64,000 bases of DNA from VAXT01 sp963850415 (GTDB taxonomy: Bacteria > Actinomycetota > Thermoleophilia > Gaiellales > Gaiellaceae). How positions within the stretch are numbered: the stretch's first letter is position 1; each line of letters opens with the position of its first letter. Positions 24,184 through 33,066 of the stretch are shown here, one piece after another. The position numbers were made by a program, and so were the translations under genes. The stretch spans positions 310,001 through 374,000 of the forward strand of contig CAWKLE010000003.1 in NCBI GenBank assembly GCA_963850415.1. The letters run 5' to 3'. The notes below the pieces were generated by a model. The model was given only the letters and a program-made list of their open reading frames with translations, did no database searches and was not told the origin of the DNA.

Positions 24184-26070
24184 ATGGCGCAGGCAACGAC
24201 GAAGTTCATCTGGGAGCCGGATGCGGCCACACTTGAGCGGGCGAACGTCGTCCGGCTCATGCGGAAGCACGGGTTCGAGAGCTACTGGGAGCTCGTCGCG
24301 CGCTCGCAGGAGGATCCCGAATGGTTCTGGCCCGCGGCGATCGAGGACATGGGGCTCGAATTCTCGAGGCGTTGGGACGCGGTCGTCGACCTCTCGCGCG
24401 GTCCCGAGTGGGCGACCTGGTTCGTGGGCGGCAAGGTGAACATCGCGTGGAACTGCGTGCACCGATGGGCCGAGCGCAGGCCGGACGCGGTCGCGTCGGT
24501 CGGGCTCGCCGAGAACGGCTCGCGCCGAGAGCAGACGTTCGCCGAGCTCTCGGACGAGGTGACGCGCCTGGCGGAGGCGCTCGTGCGGCTCGGCGTGCGC
24601 GAGGGCGACCGCGTGGCGATCTTCCTCCCGATGTCCCCCGAGGTGGCGGTGGCGTCGCATGCCTGCGCGCACATCGGAGCCGTGCAGGTGCCGATCTTCT
24701 CCGGCTTCGCCGCGCCCGCGGTCGCCCAGCGGCTGCAGGCCTCCGACGCGAAGGTCGTGATCACGGCGCGGGCCTCGACGCGCCGTGGACGCGAGGTGCC
24801 GATGCTCGAGATCGTCGAGGAGGCGCGGCGCGAGGCCCCGAGCGTGGAGCACGTCGTCGTCGCGCCCTGGGACGAGCTCGTCGCGGAGTCGCCCGGCGAG
24901 CTGCCGGCCGCCGAGCTCGACTCCGAGGCGCCGTACCTGCTCACGTACACGTCCGGGACGACCGGCACACCGAAGGGCGTCGTCCACGTCCAGGGCGGCT
25001 TCCTCGTCTCGATCGCGCGCGAGGTCTGCTACCAGGCCGACGCCGGCCCGGACGACCGGATCCACTTCGTCACCGACATGGGCTGGATCATGGGCCCGTG
25101 GACCGTCGTCGGCGGGCACGCGATGGGCTCGACGCTCGTCTTCGCCGAGGGGGCCCCGGACTGGCCGCAGGACCGGCTCTGGAAGCTGATCGAGTCGGAG
25201 CACGTGTCCGTGCTCGGGATCTCCCCCACGCTGACGCGCGCGCTGATTCCCCACGGCGAGCCGCAGACGGACCTTTCCTCGTTGCGCACGATCGTGACCA
25301 CTGGTGAGCCGTGGAACCCCGACCCGTACCGCTGGCTCTTCGACGAGGTCGGCGGAGGGCGCTGCCCGATCATCAACTGCTCCGGCGGGACCGAGGTCGG
25401 CGCGTGCTTCCTCTCGCCGACGCCCGCGATCCCGATCAAAGCGTGCTCGCTCGGCGGGCCCGCGCTCGGAATGGCGATGGACGTCGTCGACTCGGACGGC
25501 AACTCGGTGCGCGGCGAGGTCGGCGAGCTCGTCTGCCGCAAGCCTTTTCCCGGGATGACGCGCGGGTTCTGGCGCGACCCGGAGCGGTACCTCGACACGT
25601 ACTGGCGCCGCTTCCCCGGGATCTGGACGCACGGCGACTGGGCCTCGGTCGACGAGGACGGGTACTGGTTCCTGCACGGGCGCTCCGACGACACGCTGAA
25701 CATCGCCGGCAAGCGGATCGGGCCCGCGGAGCTCGAGTCGGCCGCGGTCGGTCACCCGTTGGTCGCCGAGGCTGCGGCGATCGGCGTCCCGCACGACGTG
25801 AAGGGCGAGGTGGCGTGGATCTTCTGCGTCGTCACGCCCGGCACGCAGGTCGACGACGCGCTGGCTGCCGAGGTCGCAGCCGAGGTCGCAGGCGACCTGG
25901 GCAAGGCGTTCAAGCCGGACCGCGTGATCTTTGTGCCCGCGCTGCCGAAGACGCGCAGCGCGAAGATCGTCCGGCGGGCAGTTCGCGCCCAGGCGCTCGG
26001 CTCCGACCCGGGCGACCTTTCGTCCCTGGAAAATCCCGAATCACTGGAGGAGATCGCAAATGCCGTCTGA
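24184..26070 (+). CDS. Acyl-CoA synthetase (AMP-forming, acetyl-CoA-synthetase-like)
   Basis: A 628-residue adenylate-forming ligase. Motifs: P-loop TYTSGTTGTPKG, TTGEPWNPDPY, CSGGTEVG, the hinge region GDWASVDEDGYWFLHGRSDDTLNIAGKRIGPAELES split over A8, and the C-terminal KTRSAKIVRR holding the catalytic Lys. The N-terminal ~100 residues resemble acetyl-CoA synthetases, but the active-site W of Acs is not in the usual context, so a larger or branched acyl substrate is likely. It is followed by an SDR whose start lies inside its last codons, suggesting one acyl-modifying operon. Confidence 0.85.
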   Translation: MAQATTKFIWEPDAATLERANVVRLMRKHGFESYWELVARSQEDPEWFWPAAIEDMGLEFSRRWDAVVDLSRGPEWATWFVGGKVNIAWNCVHRWAERRPDAVASVGLAENGSRREQTFAELSDEVTRLAEALVRLGVREGDRVAIFLPMSPEVAVASHACAHIGAVQVPIFSGFAAPAVAQRLQASDAKVVITARASTRRGREVPMLEIVEEARREAPSVEHVVVAPWDELVAESPGELPAAELDSEAPYLLTYTSGTTGTPKGVVHVQGGFLVSIAREVCYQADAGPDDRIHFVTDMGWIMGPWTVVGGHAMGSTLVFAEGAPDWPQDRLWKLIESEHVSVLGISPTLTRALIPHGEPQTDLSSLRTIVTTGEPWNPDPYRWLFDEVGGGRCPIINCSGGTEVGACFLSPTPAIPIKACSLGGPALGMAMDVVDSDGNSVRGEVGELVCRKPFPGMTRGFWRDPERYLDTYWRRFPGIWTHGDWASVDEDGYWFLHGRSDDTLNIAGKRIGPAELESAAVGHPLVAEAAAIGVPHDVKGEVAWIFCVVTPGTQVDDALAAEVAAEVAGDLGKAFKPDRVIFVPALPKTRSAKIVRRAVRAQALGSDPGDLSSLENPESLEEIANAV

Positions 26071-26803
26071 TCGTGGAACAGCACTTGTCACCGGAGGCGG
26101 ACGCGGAATCGGGGCGGACATCGCCCGCGAGCTGGCGCAGGACGGCTGGTCGGTCGTCGTCGCCGCTCGGAGCCGCGACCAGATCGACGAGGTCGCGGGC
26201 GAGATCGGCGGCCGTGCGCTCGAGCTCGACGTCTCCGACCGCGAGGCGGTCGAGCACGCCGTGGCCGAGACGGGCGACGTCGAACTGCTCGTCGCCAACG
26301 CCGGCGTCAGCGGGCCGGACGGGGCGACCTGGGAGGTCGACCCTGCCGACTGGTGGCACGTGCAGGAGATCAACGTCCTCGGCGTCCACCTGTGCTGCCG
26401 GGCCGTGATTCCCGGGATGCTCGAGCGCGGAAGCGGCCGGATCGTGATCACAGGGAGCGGCGCCGCGTACCTCCCGGGCTCGAGCGGCACCGCATACTCG
26501 ACCAGCAAGGCGGCCGTTTGCCGCTATGGCGAGACGCTGGCGAACGAGCTGCGCGGGCGGATCCCGGTCTTCTTCTTCAGTCCAGGTCTCGTCAAGACGG
26601 CGATGACCGGCCACTGGGGAGACGATCTTCCCTGGACGCCGCCGGAGCTCGCGCCGCGGCTCGTGCGCGTGCTCGCCTCGGGCCGGGCGGACGCGCTCGC
26701 CGGGCGGTACATCCACGCCGAGCACGACGACATCGAGGATCTGATCGCCCGCGCGGACGAGATCGAGGCGAACGATCTGAACGCGATTCGCCTGCAGCGC
26801 TGA
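26060..26803 (+). CDS. Short-chain dehydrogenase/reductase (SDR)
   Basis: A 247-residue NAD(P)-dependent oxidoreductase. The cofactor motif TGGGRGIG is at residues ~11-18, NAG at ~78, catalytic Ser in ITGSGAAYLPGSSG and YSTSK giving Tyr and Lys; PGLVKT follows. This is the classical family. ATG at 26060 has GGAGG 9 bases upstream and overlaps the acyl-CoA synthetase gene by 11 bases, so translation is coupled. The substrate may be a 3-ketoacyl or hydroxyacyl compound made by its partner (inference). Confidence 0.9.
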   Translation: MPSDRGTALVTGGGRGIGADIARELAQDGWSVVVAARSRDQIDEVAGEIGGRALELDVSDREAVEHAVAETGDVELLVANAGVSGPDGATWEVDPADWWHVQEINVLGVHLCCRAVIPGMLERGSGRIVITGSGAAYLPGSSGTAYSTSKAAVCRYGETLANELRGRIPVFFFSPGLVKTAMTGHWGDDLPWTPPELAPRLVRVLASGRADALAGRYIHAEHDDIEDLIARADEIEANDLNAIRLQR

Positions 26804-26823
26804 CCGCGCGCTCCTCGGCTATG

Positions 26824-26844
26824 TTTTAGACTCATAGTCGAAAA
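26824..26844. promoter_or_regulatory. Palindromic site in front of nadE
   Basis: TTTTAGACTCATAGTCGAAAA is an imperfect 21-bp palindrome centred on GACT-cat-AGTC, three bases before the nadE ATG at 26848. It also contains TAGACT, a plausible -10, so nadE may be leaderless and repressed here. NAD-synthesis genes are commonly repressed (NrtR, NadQ, NiaR), but I cannot tell which regulator. Confidence 0.45.
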
Positions 26845-26847
26845 CCT

Positions 26848-28563
26848 ATGCGACTCGCACTCGCTCAGATCAACACGACGGTCGGAGACCTCGACGGGAA
26901 CCGGGAGCGGATCCTCACGCGGCTGGGCGAGGCGAAGGGCGCGGGCGCAGACGTCGTCCTCTTCCCCGAGCTCGCGGTCACCGGGTATCCGCCGGAGGAT
27001 CTCCTGCTCCGCCCGAGCTTCGTCGAGGCGGCCAAGGAGTCGCTTGCGCAGATCGCACGCGAGACGCGCGGCATCGTCGCCTTCGTCGGCACGCCACATC
27101 TCGACCGCGACCTCTACAACGTGTGCGCCGTCTGCGCGGGCGGCGAGGTGAAGGCGCTCTACCGGAAGCGCTTCCTCCCGAACTACGGCGTCTTCGACGA
27201 GCACCGCTACTTCGCGCCCGGCCGCGACCTCTTCCTCCTCGAGCACGGCGACGTGCTGCTGGGGCCGACGGTCTGCGAGGACATCTGGCAGCCCGGGCCG
27301 CCCGCGACCGATCTCGCGCTCGCCGGCGCGCAGCTGATCGTCAACATCTCCGCCTCGCCGTTCCACGTCAGCAAGGAGCGCGAGCGCGAGCAGATGCTGC
27401 AGACGCGTGCGCGCGACAACGTCTGCTACGTCGCGTTCGTGAACGCGGTCGGCGCGCAGGACGAGCTGGTGTTCGACGGGCACTCGGTCGTGCTCGACGA
27501 CGAGGGCGAGGTGCTCGCTCGGGCGCCCGGCTTCGAAGAGGCGCTGCTCGTGGTCGACGTCGAGCCCGAGGAGGCGGTCGGGCGGCGCCTGCGAGACGTG
27601 CGCCGTCGGTCGCTGGAGAGCGAGCGCGAGGCAGTTCCCGAGCTCCCCGTCGTGCACGTGGGCTCTCCGCATTCTTCTGCGGAGCGGGCATCTGGAACGG
27701 TCGCGCCGCTGCTGGGCGAGCTCGAGTCGATGCGGCTCGCGCTCGAGCTCGGGTTGCGCGACTACGTCGACAAGAACGGCTTCCGCGAGATCGTCGTCAG
27801 CGTGTCCGGTGGGATCGACTCGGCGTTGACGGCGGCGCTCGCCTGCGAGGCGCTCGGGCCGGAGCGCGTGCATTGCGTGTCGATGCCGTCGCAGTTCAGC
27901 TCGGAGGGAACGCGGAGCGACGCGCAGCTCCTCGCCGAGCGGCTGGGGACCGCCTTCCTCGAGCTGCCGATCGAGCCGCTCGTCCAGGACTTCCTCGAGA
28001 CCCTGGCCGAGCCGTTCCGCGGCCGCGAGCCGGACCTGACCGAGGAGAACCTCCAGGCGCGCATTCGCGGCGTGCTCTTGATGGCGCTCTCGAACAAGTT
28101 CGGCTGGCTCGTCGTCGCGACCGGGAACAAGTCCGAGCTCTCCGTCGGCTACGCCACGCTCTACGGGGACATGGCCGGCGGATTCGCGCTCCTCAAGGAC
28201 GTGTACAAGACGGACGTGTTTCGCCTGGCGCGGTATCTGAACGAGCGGGCGGGGCACGAGCTGATCCCCCCCTCGATCATCGAGCGCCCGCCGAGCGCAG
28301 AGCTTCGCGCCGACCAGCTCGACGAGGACTCGCTGCCGCCCTATGCGGACCTCGACCGGGTGCTCGAGGCGTATGTCGAGCTCGACCAGTCGCGCGAGGA
28401 CCTGACCGGCGACGGATTCGACCCGGAGGTCGTCGACCGCGCGCTCGCGATGATCGACCGTGCCGAGTACAAGCGGCGGCAGGCACCGCCCGGTGTGAAG
28501 TTGCGCCCGAAGGCGTTCGGCCGCGACTGGCGCCTGCCGATCACGAACCTCTGGCGCGGCTGA
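26848..28563 (+). CDS. nadE: Glutamine-dependent NAD+ synthase
   Basis: A 571-residue two-domain enzyme amidating nicotinate adenine dinucleotide to NAD+. The N-terminal nitrilase-fold glutaminase has the Glu-Lys-Cys triad: Glu41 in FPELAVTGYPPEDL, Lys107 in YRKRFLPNYGVFDEHRYF and Cys143 in GPTVCEDIWQPG. The C-terminal synthetase domain has the PP-loop SVSGGIDSALTAAL and ATGNKSELSVGYATLYGDMAGG. A short, low-conservation linker joins the domains. The gene stands alone after a palindromic promoter site, and a small membrane-protein gene follows. Confidence 0.95.
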   Translation: MRLALAQINTTVGDLDGNRERILTRLGEAKGAGADVVLFPELAVTGYPPEDLLLRPSFVEAAKESLAQIARETRGIVAFVGTPHLDRDLYNVCAVCAGGEVKALYRKRFLPNYGVFDEHRYFAPGRDLFLLEHGDVLLGPTVCEDIWQPGPPATDLALAGAQLIVNISASPFHVSKEREREQMLQTRARDNVCYVAFVNAVGAQDELVFDGHSVVLDDEGEVLARAPGFEEALLVVDVEPEEAVGRRLRDVRRRSLESEREAVPELPVVHVGSPHSSAERASGTVAPLLGELESMRLALELGLRDYVDKNGFREIVVSVSGGIDSALTAALACEALGPERVHCVSMPSQFSSEGTRSDAQLLAERLGTAFLELPIEPLVQDFLETLAEPFRGREPDLTEENLQARIRGVLLMALSNKFGWLVVATGNKSELSVGYATLYGDMAGGFALLKDVYKTDVFRLARYLNERAGHELIPPSIIERPPSAELRADQLDEDSLPPYADLDRVLEAYVELDQSREDLTGDGFDPEVVDRALAMIDRAEYKRRQAPPGVKLRPKAFGRDWRLPITNLWRG

Positions 28564-28616
28564 AATCTGCCTCGGCGGGGAATAGATTTCTCGACTCCCG
28601 CGAACGAGGAGGGACC

Positions 28617-29042
28617 ATGAACTGGATCGCGCTCATCGCGTGGCTTCTGACCGCGGTCGGCGGTTTCGTCCTGCTTTCGATCTGGGTCGCCCGCGGCGGT
28701 ATGCAGCAGGCTCGCGAGCCCGGCTCGAGAATCCGTCCCGGCCTGATCCTCGGCCACTTCGCGCTGGCCGCGACCGGGCTCGTGCTCTGGATCATCTTCG
28801 TGGCGACGGGCTCCGACACGCTCGCCTGGATCGCGTTCGCGCTCCTCGTCGTGGTCGCGCTCCTCGGTTGGACGATGTTCGCGATCTGGTGGCAGCGGCG
28901 CCAGCAGGGTGGCGCGCAGGCCGTCGATCCGGCGATGCCGCCCGAGCAGCACTTCCCGGTGGCGATCGTCGCCGGTCACGGAGTGCTGGCCGTGACGACG
29001 GTCGTGCTCGTGTTCCTGGCCGCGATCGGCGTGGGCGACTAG
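28617..29042 (+). CDS. Small membrane protein, 141 aa, four TM segments
   Basis: Function not recognised. ATG at 28617 is preceded by GAGGAGGG. Four hydrophobic segments are visible (WIALIAWLLTAVGGFVLLSIWVA, then GLILGHFALAATGLVLWIIFVA, LAWIAFALLVVVALLGWTMFAIWW and VAIVAGHGVLAVTTVVLVFLAAIGV), with a polar loop before the last. Histidines in TM2 (GHFALA) and TM4 (GHGVLA) sit in similar GH contexts, as if the protein were a duplicated two-helix unit able to bind heme or metal (speculative). The stop interlocks through CTAG with the convergent gene. Confidence 0.75.
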   Translation: MNWIALIAWLLTAVGGFVLLSIWVARGGMQQAREPGSRIRPGLILGHFALAATGLVLWIIFVATGSDTLAWIAFALLVVVALLGWTMFAIWWQRRQQGGAQAVDPAMPPEQHFPVAIVAGHGVLAVTTVVLVFLAAIGVGD

Positions 29043-30040
29043 ACGCCGACGTCGAAGGGCTCGGCAGGCGGGCCGTGCTCGCGCAGGTCGCGGAGGAGGT
29101 GCGGAAGCCGCTCCGGGACGAGCGTCTCCGTGCTTCTGTCCAGCTCGTCGGGCGTCCACCAGCGAACGTCGACGACGAGCTCCGCGGCGAGGTCGACGCG
29201 CGGGGACGGATCGTGTCCTGCGACCTCGACCAGCCAGATTCGCTCGCGCTGGCGGAGGATCGTCCCTCGCCAGGCGAAGGTGTGCTCGCGCGTCCAGAGC
29301 TCGGGGCCGAGGTCGAAGCCGTCCAGCCCGAGCTCTTCGGCGAGCTCCCGGCGGAGCGCGGACTCGATGTCTTCGCCCTCGTCGATGCCGCCGCCGGGCG
29401 TGGCCCACCAGACCTGGCCCTCGTCGTCGCGGAACTTGACGAGGAGCGTGCGCCGGTCTTGGTCGAGGACGAGCGCGCGGACCGCGCTCCGGTCGACGGG
29501 CTCGAGCCAGTCGGCGAGGGCGCGGAACCAGCGCAGACGCTCGGCATAGGGGACGGCTGCGTTCGCAGGTGAGGTCGAGGGAAGCACGAAGAGGCCGACG
29601 TCCCTGATCGCTCGCTCCTGGGGGCCGTGCTCGGCGCGTGTGCCGAACGTGCCGCGGTAGGCCTCCTTGCCGACGAACGCGATCGCGCGCGGCCGGAGCT
29701 CGAGAGCGATGCGCCTCAGGTGGTCTTCGGAGCCGGCGAAGTCGGCGCGGCGGAGGTCGCTCGACCCTGGTGTCGTGCGGGCGGCTGCGTTTGTGACGCC
29801 GACGCCGAACTCGAGCAACTCGAACTGCTCAGCTGGCTCGAGCAGCCTCGGCGTGAACCCGGCGTCGTGGAGCAGTCGCCAGAAGTCGTTGCGCGGGTTC
29901 GCGAAGTGGGCGTGGGCGGCGGCCGACACACGGCCGGGATTGATGCCACAGAAGACGACGTTCAGGCCGGGGCCGAGCACGTCCGGGACGGCGCTGGCAG
30001 TTGGCGCAATTTCGGCACGATGGCGTTTCCCACGCGTCAC
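29039..30040 (-). CDS. Fusion of mismatch-specific uracil-DNA glycosylase (MUG-like) with a Nudix hydrolase
   Basis: A 333-residue fusion. Residues ~20-175 are a uracil-glycosylase-superfamily domain: VVFCGINPG, NPRNDFWRLLHDAGF and the C-terminal LPSTSPANA motif, the Mug/TDG pattern. Residues ~185-333 are a Nudix domain with the box GGGIDEGEDIESALRRELAEELGL, in which the metal-binding REXXEE core is intact. The first domain removes mispaired bases from DNA, the second cleaves nucleoside diphosphate compounds such as oxidised dNTPs. Joining base excision with pool cleaning in one chain is uncommon. The frame has no gap or frameshift at the junction. Confidence 0.85.
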   Translation of the reverse strand: MTRGKRHRAEIAPTASAVPDVLGPGLNVVFCGINPGRVSAAAHAHFANPRNDFWRLLHDAGFTPRLLEPAEQFELLEFGVGVTNAAARTTPGSSDLRRADFAGSEDHLRRIALELRPRAIAFVGKEAYRGTFGTRAEHGPQERAIRDVGLFVLPSTSPANAAVPYAERLRWFRALADWLEPVDRSAVRALVLDQDRRTLLVKFRDDEGQVWWATPGGGIDEGEDIESALRRELAEELGLDGFDLGPELWTREHTFAWRGTILRQRERIWLVEVAGHDPSPRVDLAAELVVDVRWWTPDELDRSTETLVPERLPHLLRDLREHGPPAEPFDVGV

Positions 30041-30087
30041 GACTTCCTCGTTACGATCGCAGTGGGGAGGAGGTTGGGGCTACCTGG

Positions 30088-30366
30088 CTAGGCGGCGGCG
30101 GCCGGCTTGTGGCCGTTCGACACGGAGCCCGCGACGGAGTCCGGGGCGGTGGCCTCCGCGAGCGCTTCTGGGATCGTCTCGTGCGCGGGCTCCCGGCTCT
30201 GGAGCCTCGTCTCGAACGCAAGCCGAAGATCCTCGCCCGACACTCCGTAGAACAAGCGCGGCCGGCGCGGCTCCAAATTGACGAAGCGAACGCTCTCATC
30301 GCCTTCGCCGTAACACCGCGCGTAAGCCTCGGCTTCACTCAGCGCGCGCAACCTCACGATCGCCAA
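30088..30366 (-). CDS. Conserved-looking small protein, 92 aa
   Basis: Not recognised. The N-terminal 55 residues (VRLRALSEAEAYARCYGEGD, then FVNLEPRRPRLFYGVSGEDLRLAFETRL) have balanced composition with aromatic and charged positions typical of a folded domain; the C-terminal third is low-complexity Ala/Pro/Glu ending in PAAAA. TTG at 30366 with GGGAG upstream is taken as the start; GTG at 30357 is possible. The gene is divergent from the epimerase at 30430. Confidence 0.6.
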   Translation of the reverse strand: MAIVRLRALSEAEAYARCYGEGDESVRFVNLEPRRPRLFYGVSGEDLRLAFETRLQSREPAHETIPEALAEATAPDSVAGSVSNGHKPAAAA

Positions 30367-30399
30367 CTTACTCCCTTTCCAACAGCCCAGTCAAAAATC

Positions 30400-30414
30400 C
30401 ACAGCCTGTGGACG
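30400..30414. promoter_or_regulatory. Palindrome in a divergent promoter
   Basis: TCCACAG-C-CTGTGGA is a perfect 15-bp palindrome in the 63-bp space between the divergent starts at 30366 and 30430. It probably binds a dimeric regulator. The half-sites loosely recall DnaA boxes, but the symmetry argues against that. Confidence 0.4.
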
Positions 30415-30429
30415 GATAGCGTTACCAGC

Positions 30430-31401
30430 ATGAAGCTCCTGGTGCTCGGCGGCACGAAGTTCCTCGGCCGCGCGACCGTCGAAGTGGCCCTGGCCCGCGG
30501 CCACGAGGTCACGCTCTTCAACCGCGGCCAGACGAACGCGGACCTCTTCCCCGAGACCGAGAAGTTGCACGGCGATCGAGAGCACGACCTCTCCGCGCTC
30601 GCCGGTCGCACCTGGGACGCCGTCGTCGATCCGAGCGGCTACGTGCCGGGCGTCGTTCGAGCGGCAGCCGAGACGCTCGCCGAATCTGTCGGCTTCTACC
30701 TGTTCGTCTCGAGCCTGTCCGTCTATGCCGACCGCAGCAAGACGATGGTCGAGGGCAACGCGGTCGAGGAGCTCGGCGACATGCCTGACGACCGCCTGCT
30801 CGAGGATTTCTCGAACTACGGCGCGCTCAAAGCGCTGTCAGAGCACGTCGTTGCCGAGACCTTCCCCCAATCTCATGCGAACGTCAGGCCCGGGCTCATC
30901 GTCGGCCCGCACGACCCGACCGGGCGCTTCACCTACTGGCCCCACCGCGTCGCACGCGGCGGCCAGGTGGCGGCCCCGGCGCCTCCCGAGGAGCGAGTCC
31001 AGTTCATCGACGTCCGCGACCTCGCGAACTGGATGGTCGGGCTGTGCGAGCGCGGCGACGGCGGCGAGCTGAACGCCGTGAACGAAGGCGTCAGCTGGTC
31101 CGACCTGCTGGAGACCTGCCGCGACGTCTCGAGCTCCGACGCGAGCTTCGTCTGGATCGATGGCCAGTTCCTGCTCGAGCAGGGCGTCGAGCAATGGATG
31201 GGCCTCCCGATGTGGATCGAGGACGAGGCGGACAAGGGACTGCACCGCGCCGACATCTCCAGGGCGATCGCGACGGGCCTCACGCACCGGCCGCTCGCGG
31301 AGACCGTCAAGGCGACACTCGAGCTCGCCGAGACGACGGAGGCCGCCGGCCTCTCCCCGGAGCGCGAGACGGCGCTCCTCGAAGCGTGGCAAGGCCGGTA
31401 G
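30430..31401 (+). CDS. NAD-dependent epimerase/reductase (extended SDR)
   Basis: A 323-residue protein. The NAD(P)-binding loop is LVLGGTKFLGRATVEVALARGHEVTLFNRG at the N-terminus, of the GGTxFxG type. The active-site region SSLSVYAD then YGALKALSEHVV carries the Tyr-x-x-x-Lys pair, and VQFIDVRDLANWMV is the usual C-terminal signature. It resembles CSP41-like and isoflavone-reductase-like extended SDRs in actinobacteria, whose substrates are mostly unknown. ATG at 30430 follows the palindromic divergent promoter. The thioesterase gene starts 10 bases after the stop. Confidence 0.85.
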   Translation: MKLLVLGGTKFLGRATVEVALARGHEVTLFNRGQTNADLFPETEKLHGDREHDLSALAGRTWDAVVDPSGYVPGVVRAAAETLAESVGFYLFVSSLSVYADRSKTMVEGNAVEELGDMPDDRLLEDFSNYGALKALSEHVVAETFPQSHANVRPGLIVGPHDPTGRFTYWPHRVARGGQVAAPAPPEERVQFIDVRDLANWMVGLCERGDGGELNAVNEGVSWSDLLETCRDVSSSDASFVWIDGQFLLEQGVEQWMGLPMWIEDEADKGLHRADISRAIATGLTHRPLAETVKATLELAETTEAAGLSPERETALLEAWQGR

Positions 31402-31411
31402 CATCACGCCG

Positions 31412-31792
31412 GTGGAGGGGTTCGACTTCGTGCACCGCGAGCAGGTCCGCTTTCGGGACGTCGACGAGATGGGGCACGTGAACAACGCCGTCTTCCTCAC
31501 GTACATCGAGGAGGCGCGGATCGCCTACCTGCTCCGCTTCGACGCCCGCGTGACGGACATGATCCTGGCCCGCGCGGAGATCGACTTCCGAGCACCGCTG
31601 CGCTCGGGCGACGAGCTCGAGATCGGCGTTCGGCCCGCCTCCGTGGGGACGAAGAGCTTCCAGCTCGAGTACCAGGTGCGAAGCGGCGAGACCGTCGCCG
31701 CCGAAGCGAAGACCGTGATCGTGTCCTACGACTACGAGACCGGCCGCTCCGTCGAGCTGCCGGAGACTTGGAAGGAGGCTCTCGCAGCCTGA
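31412..31792 (+). CDS. Acyl-CoA thioesterase, YbgC/4-hydroxybenzoyl-CoA type (hotdog fold)
   Basis: A 126-residue hotdog-fold enzyme. The N-terminal motif VRFRDVDEMGHVNNAVFLTYIEEAR contains the catalytic Asp of the 4HBT family. FRAPLRSGDELEIGVRP and KSFQLEYQVRSG complete the fold. It hydrolyses acyl-CoA, probably short-chain or aromatic. GTG at 31412 is the likeliest start. Its TGA shares a base with the ATG of the M16 protease gene. Confidence 0.85.
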   Translation: MEGFDFVHREQVRFRDVDEMGHVNNAVFLTYIEEARIAYLLRFDARVTDMILARAEIDFRAPLRSGDELEIGVRPASVGTKSFQLEYQVRSGETVAAEAKTVIVSYDYETGRSVELPETWKEALAA

Positions 31793-33066
31793 TGCCCGTG
31801 TTCGAACGACAAACACTCTCCAACGGGCTGCGGCTTCTGACCGCGCCCAGCGACTACGCGCAGTCGGTCTCCTGCTTCATCATGCTCGCGGCCGGCTCGC
31901 GCTATGAGACGCCGGACACGAGCGGGATCGCCCACTTCTCGGAGCACATGTTCTTCAAGGGCACCGAGAACCGCCCGACCGCACGCGACATCGGCAGCGA
32001 GATCGACGGCATCGGCGGCGAGTTCAACGCCTTCACGGGCAAGGAATACACGGGCTACTACGTGCGCTGCGCCGGCGAGCATCGCGCGATCGCGTCCGAC
32101 GTCCTCGTCGACATGCTCCGGCATTCGAAGTTCGACCCCGAGGAGATCGATCGCGAGAAGGGCGTGATCATCGAGGAGATGAACATGTACTTCGACACGC
32201 CGCGCGACTACATCAGCGGCGTCTACGACTCGCTCCTCTACGGCGACCAGCCGATCGGCTGGGACATCATCGGGCGCAAGGAGACCGTCCGAGGAGCGAC
32301 CCGAGACACGTTCCTCGGCTACATCGACGAGTGGTACCACCCGGAGCGCATGGTCGTCGGCGTCGCTGGCAAGCTCGATGCCGACCTGCAGGCTGACATC
32401 GAGCGGCTCCTGGGCGACCTCGAGCCCTCCGAGACAGGCACCCCCGCGCCTGCGCAGTTCGCGGCGAACGGAGATGCACGGGTCAAGATCCACACCAAGG
32501 CGTCCGACCAGGCGCACCTGTGCCTGGGAGTCCCGAGCTACCCGCTCGATCATCCGGACCGCTACGCCTTGCAGCTGCTCTCGACGATCCTCGGCACCGG
32601 GATGTCGTCGCGGCTCTTCACCGAGGTGCGTGAGCGCCGCGGCCTTGCGTATTACATCTACGCGATCAATCACAGCTACACGGACGTGGGCTCGCTCTTT
32701 TCGCAGGCCGGGGTCGACATCGAGCGGATCGACGAGGCGATCACGACGATCTGCGACGAGCTGAAGAAGATCACCGACGAGGCCGTACCGTCCGAGGAGC
32801 TCGAGAAGGCGCGCAACGTCGCGAAGGGGCGGTTCGTTCTCCAGACGGAGAGCCCGCACGGGCTGATCATGTTCGGGCTGCGCCGCGAGGTGCTCGAGCG
32901 GCAGGCGGCCGAGCCGGAGGAGATCCTCGCCGGCCTCGATGCGGTCACGGCCGAGGACGTGCAGCGGGTCGCGCAGGACGTGATCGGGAGCCATGGGCTG
33001 AATCTGGCGCTGATCGGCCCGTTCGAGCAGGACCAGCAGGAGCGCTTCGAGAACCTCCTCTCGTAG
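31792..33066 (+). CDS. M16-family zinc metallopeptidase (pitrilysin/processing-peptidase-like)
   Basis: A 424-residue peptidase. The inverted zinc motif HFSEH is at residues 48-52 (HFSEHMFFKGT), and the distal Glu ligand lies in VIIEEMNMYFD. The C-terminal half carries the family RRGLAYYIYA segment. Single-repeat M16B proteins of this size work as dimers that degrade or process small peptides in the cytosol. No signal peptide is visible. Coupling to the thioesterase is by TGATG overlap. A REP-like element begins at the last base of its stop codon. Confidence 0.9.
   Translation: MPVFERQTLSNGLRLLTAPSDYAQSVSCFIMLAAGSRYETPDTSGIAHFSEHMFFKGTENRPTARDIGSEIDGIGGEFNAFTGKEYTGYYVRCAGEHRAIASDVLVDMLRHSKFDPEEIDREKGVIIEEMNMYFDTPRDYISGVYDSLLYGDQPIGWDIIGRKETVRGATRDTFLGYIDEWYHPERMVVGVAGKLDADLQADIERLLGDLEPSETGTPAPAQFAANGDARVKIHTKASDQAHLCLGVPSYPLDHPDRYALQLLSTILGTGMSSRLFTEVRERRGLAYYIYAINHSYTDVGSLFSQAGVDIERIDEAITTICDELKKITDEAVPSEELEKARNVAKGRFVLQTESPHGLIMFGLRREVLERQAAEPEEILAGLDAVTAEDVQRVAQDVIGSHGLNLALIGPFEQDQQERFENLLS

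Noticed and set aside
24061..25794. Long open frame (577 codons) antisense to the acyl-CoA synthetase
   Set aside because: Arg/Asp/Val-rich composition typical of the complement of a high-GC gene; the + strand has all ligase motifs.
30400..30414. Pair of DnaA boxes
   Set aside because: The half-sites match only part of TTATCCACA and form a perfect palindrome better explained by a dimeric regulator; there is no origin context.
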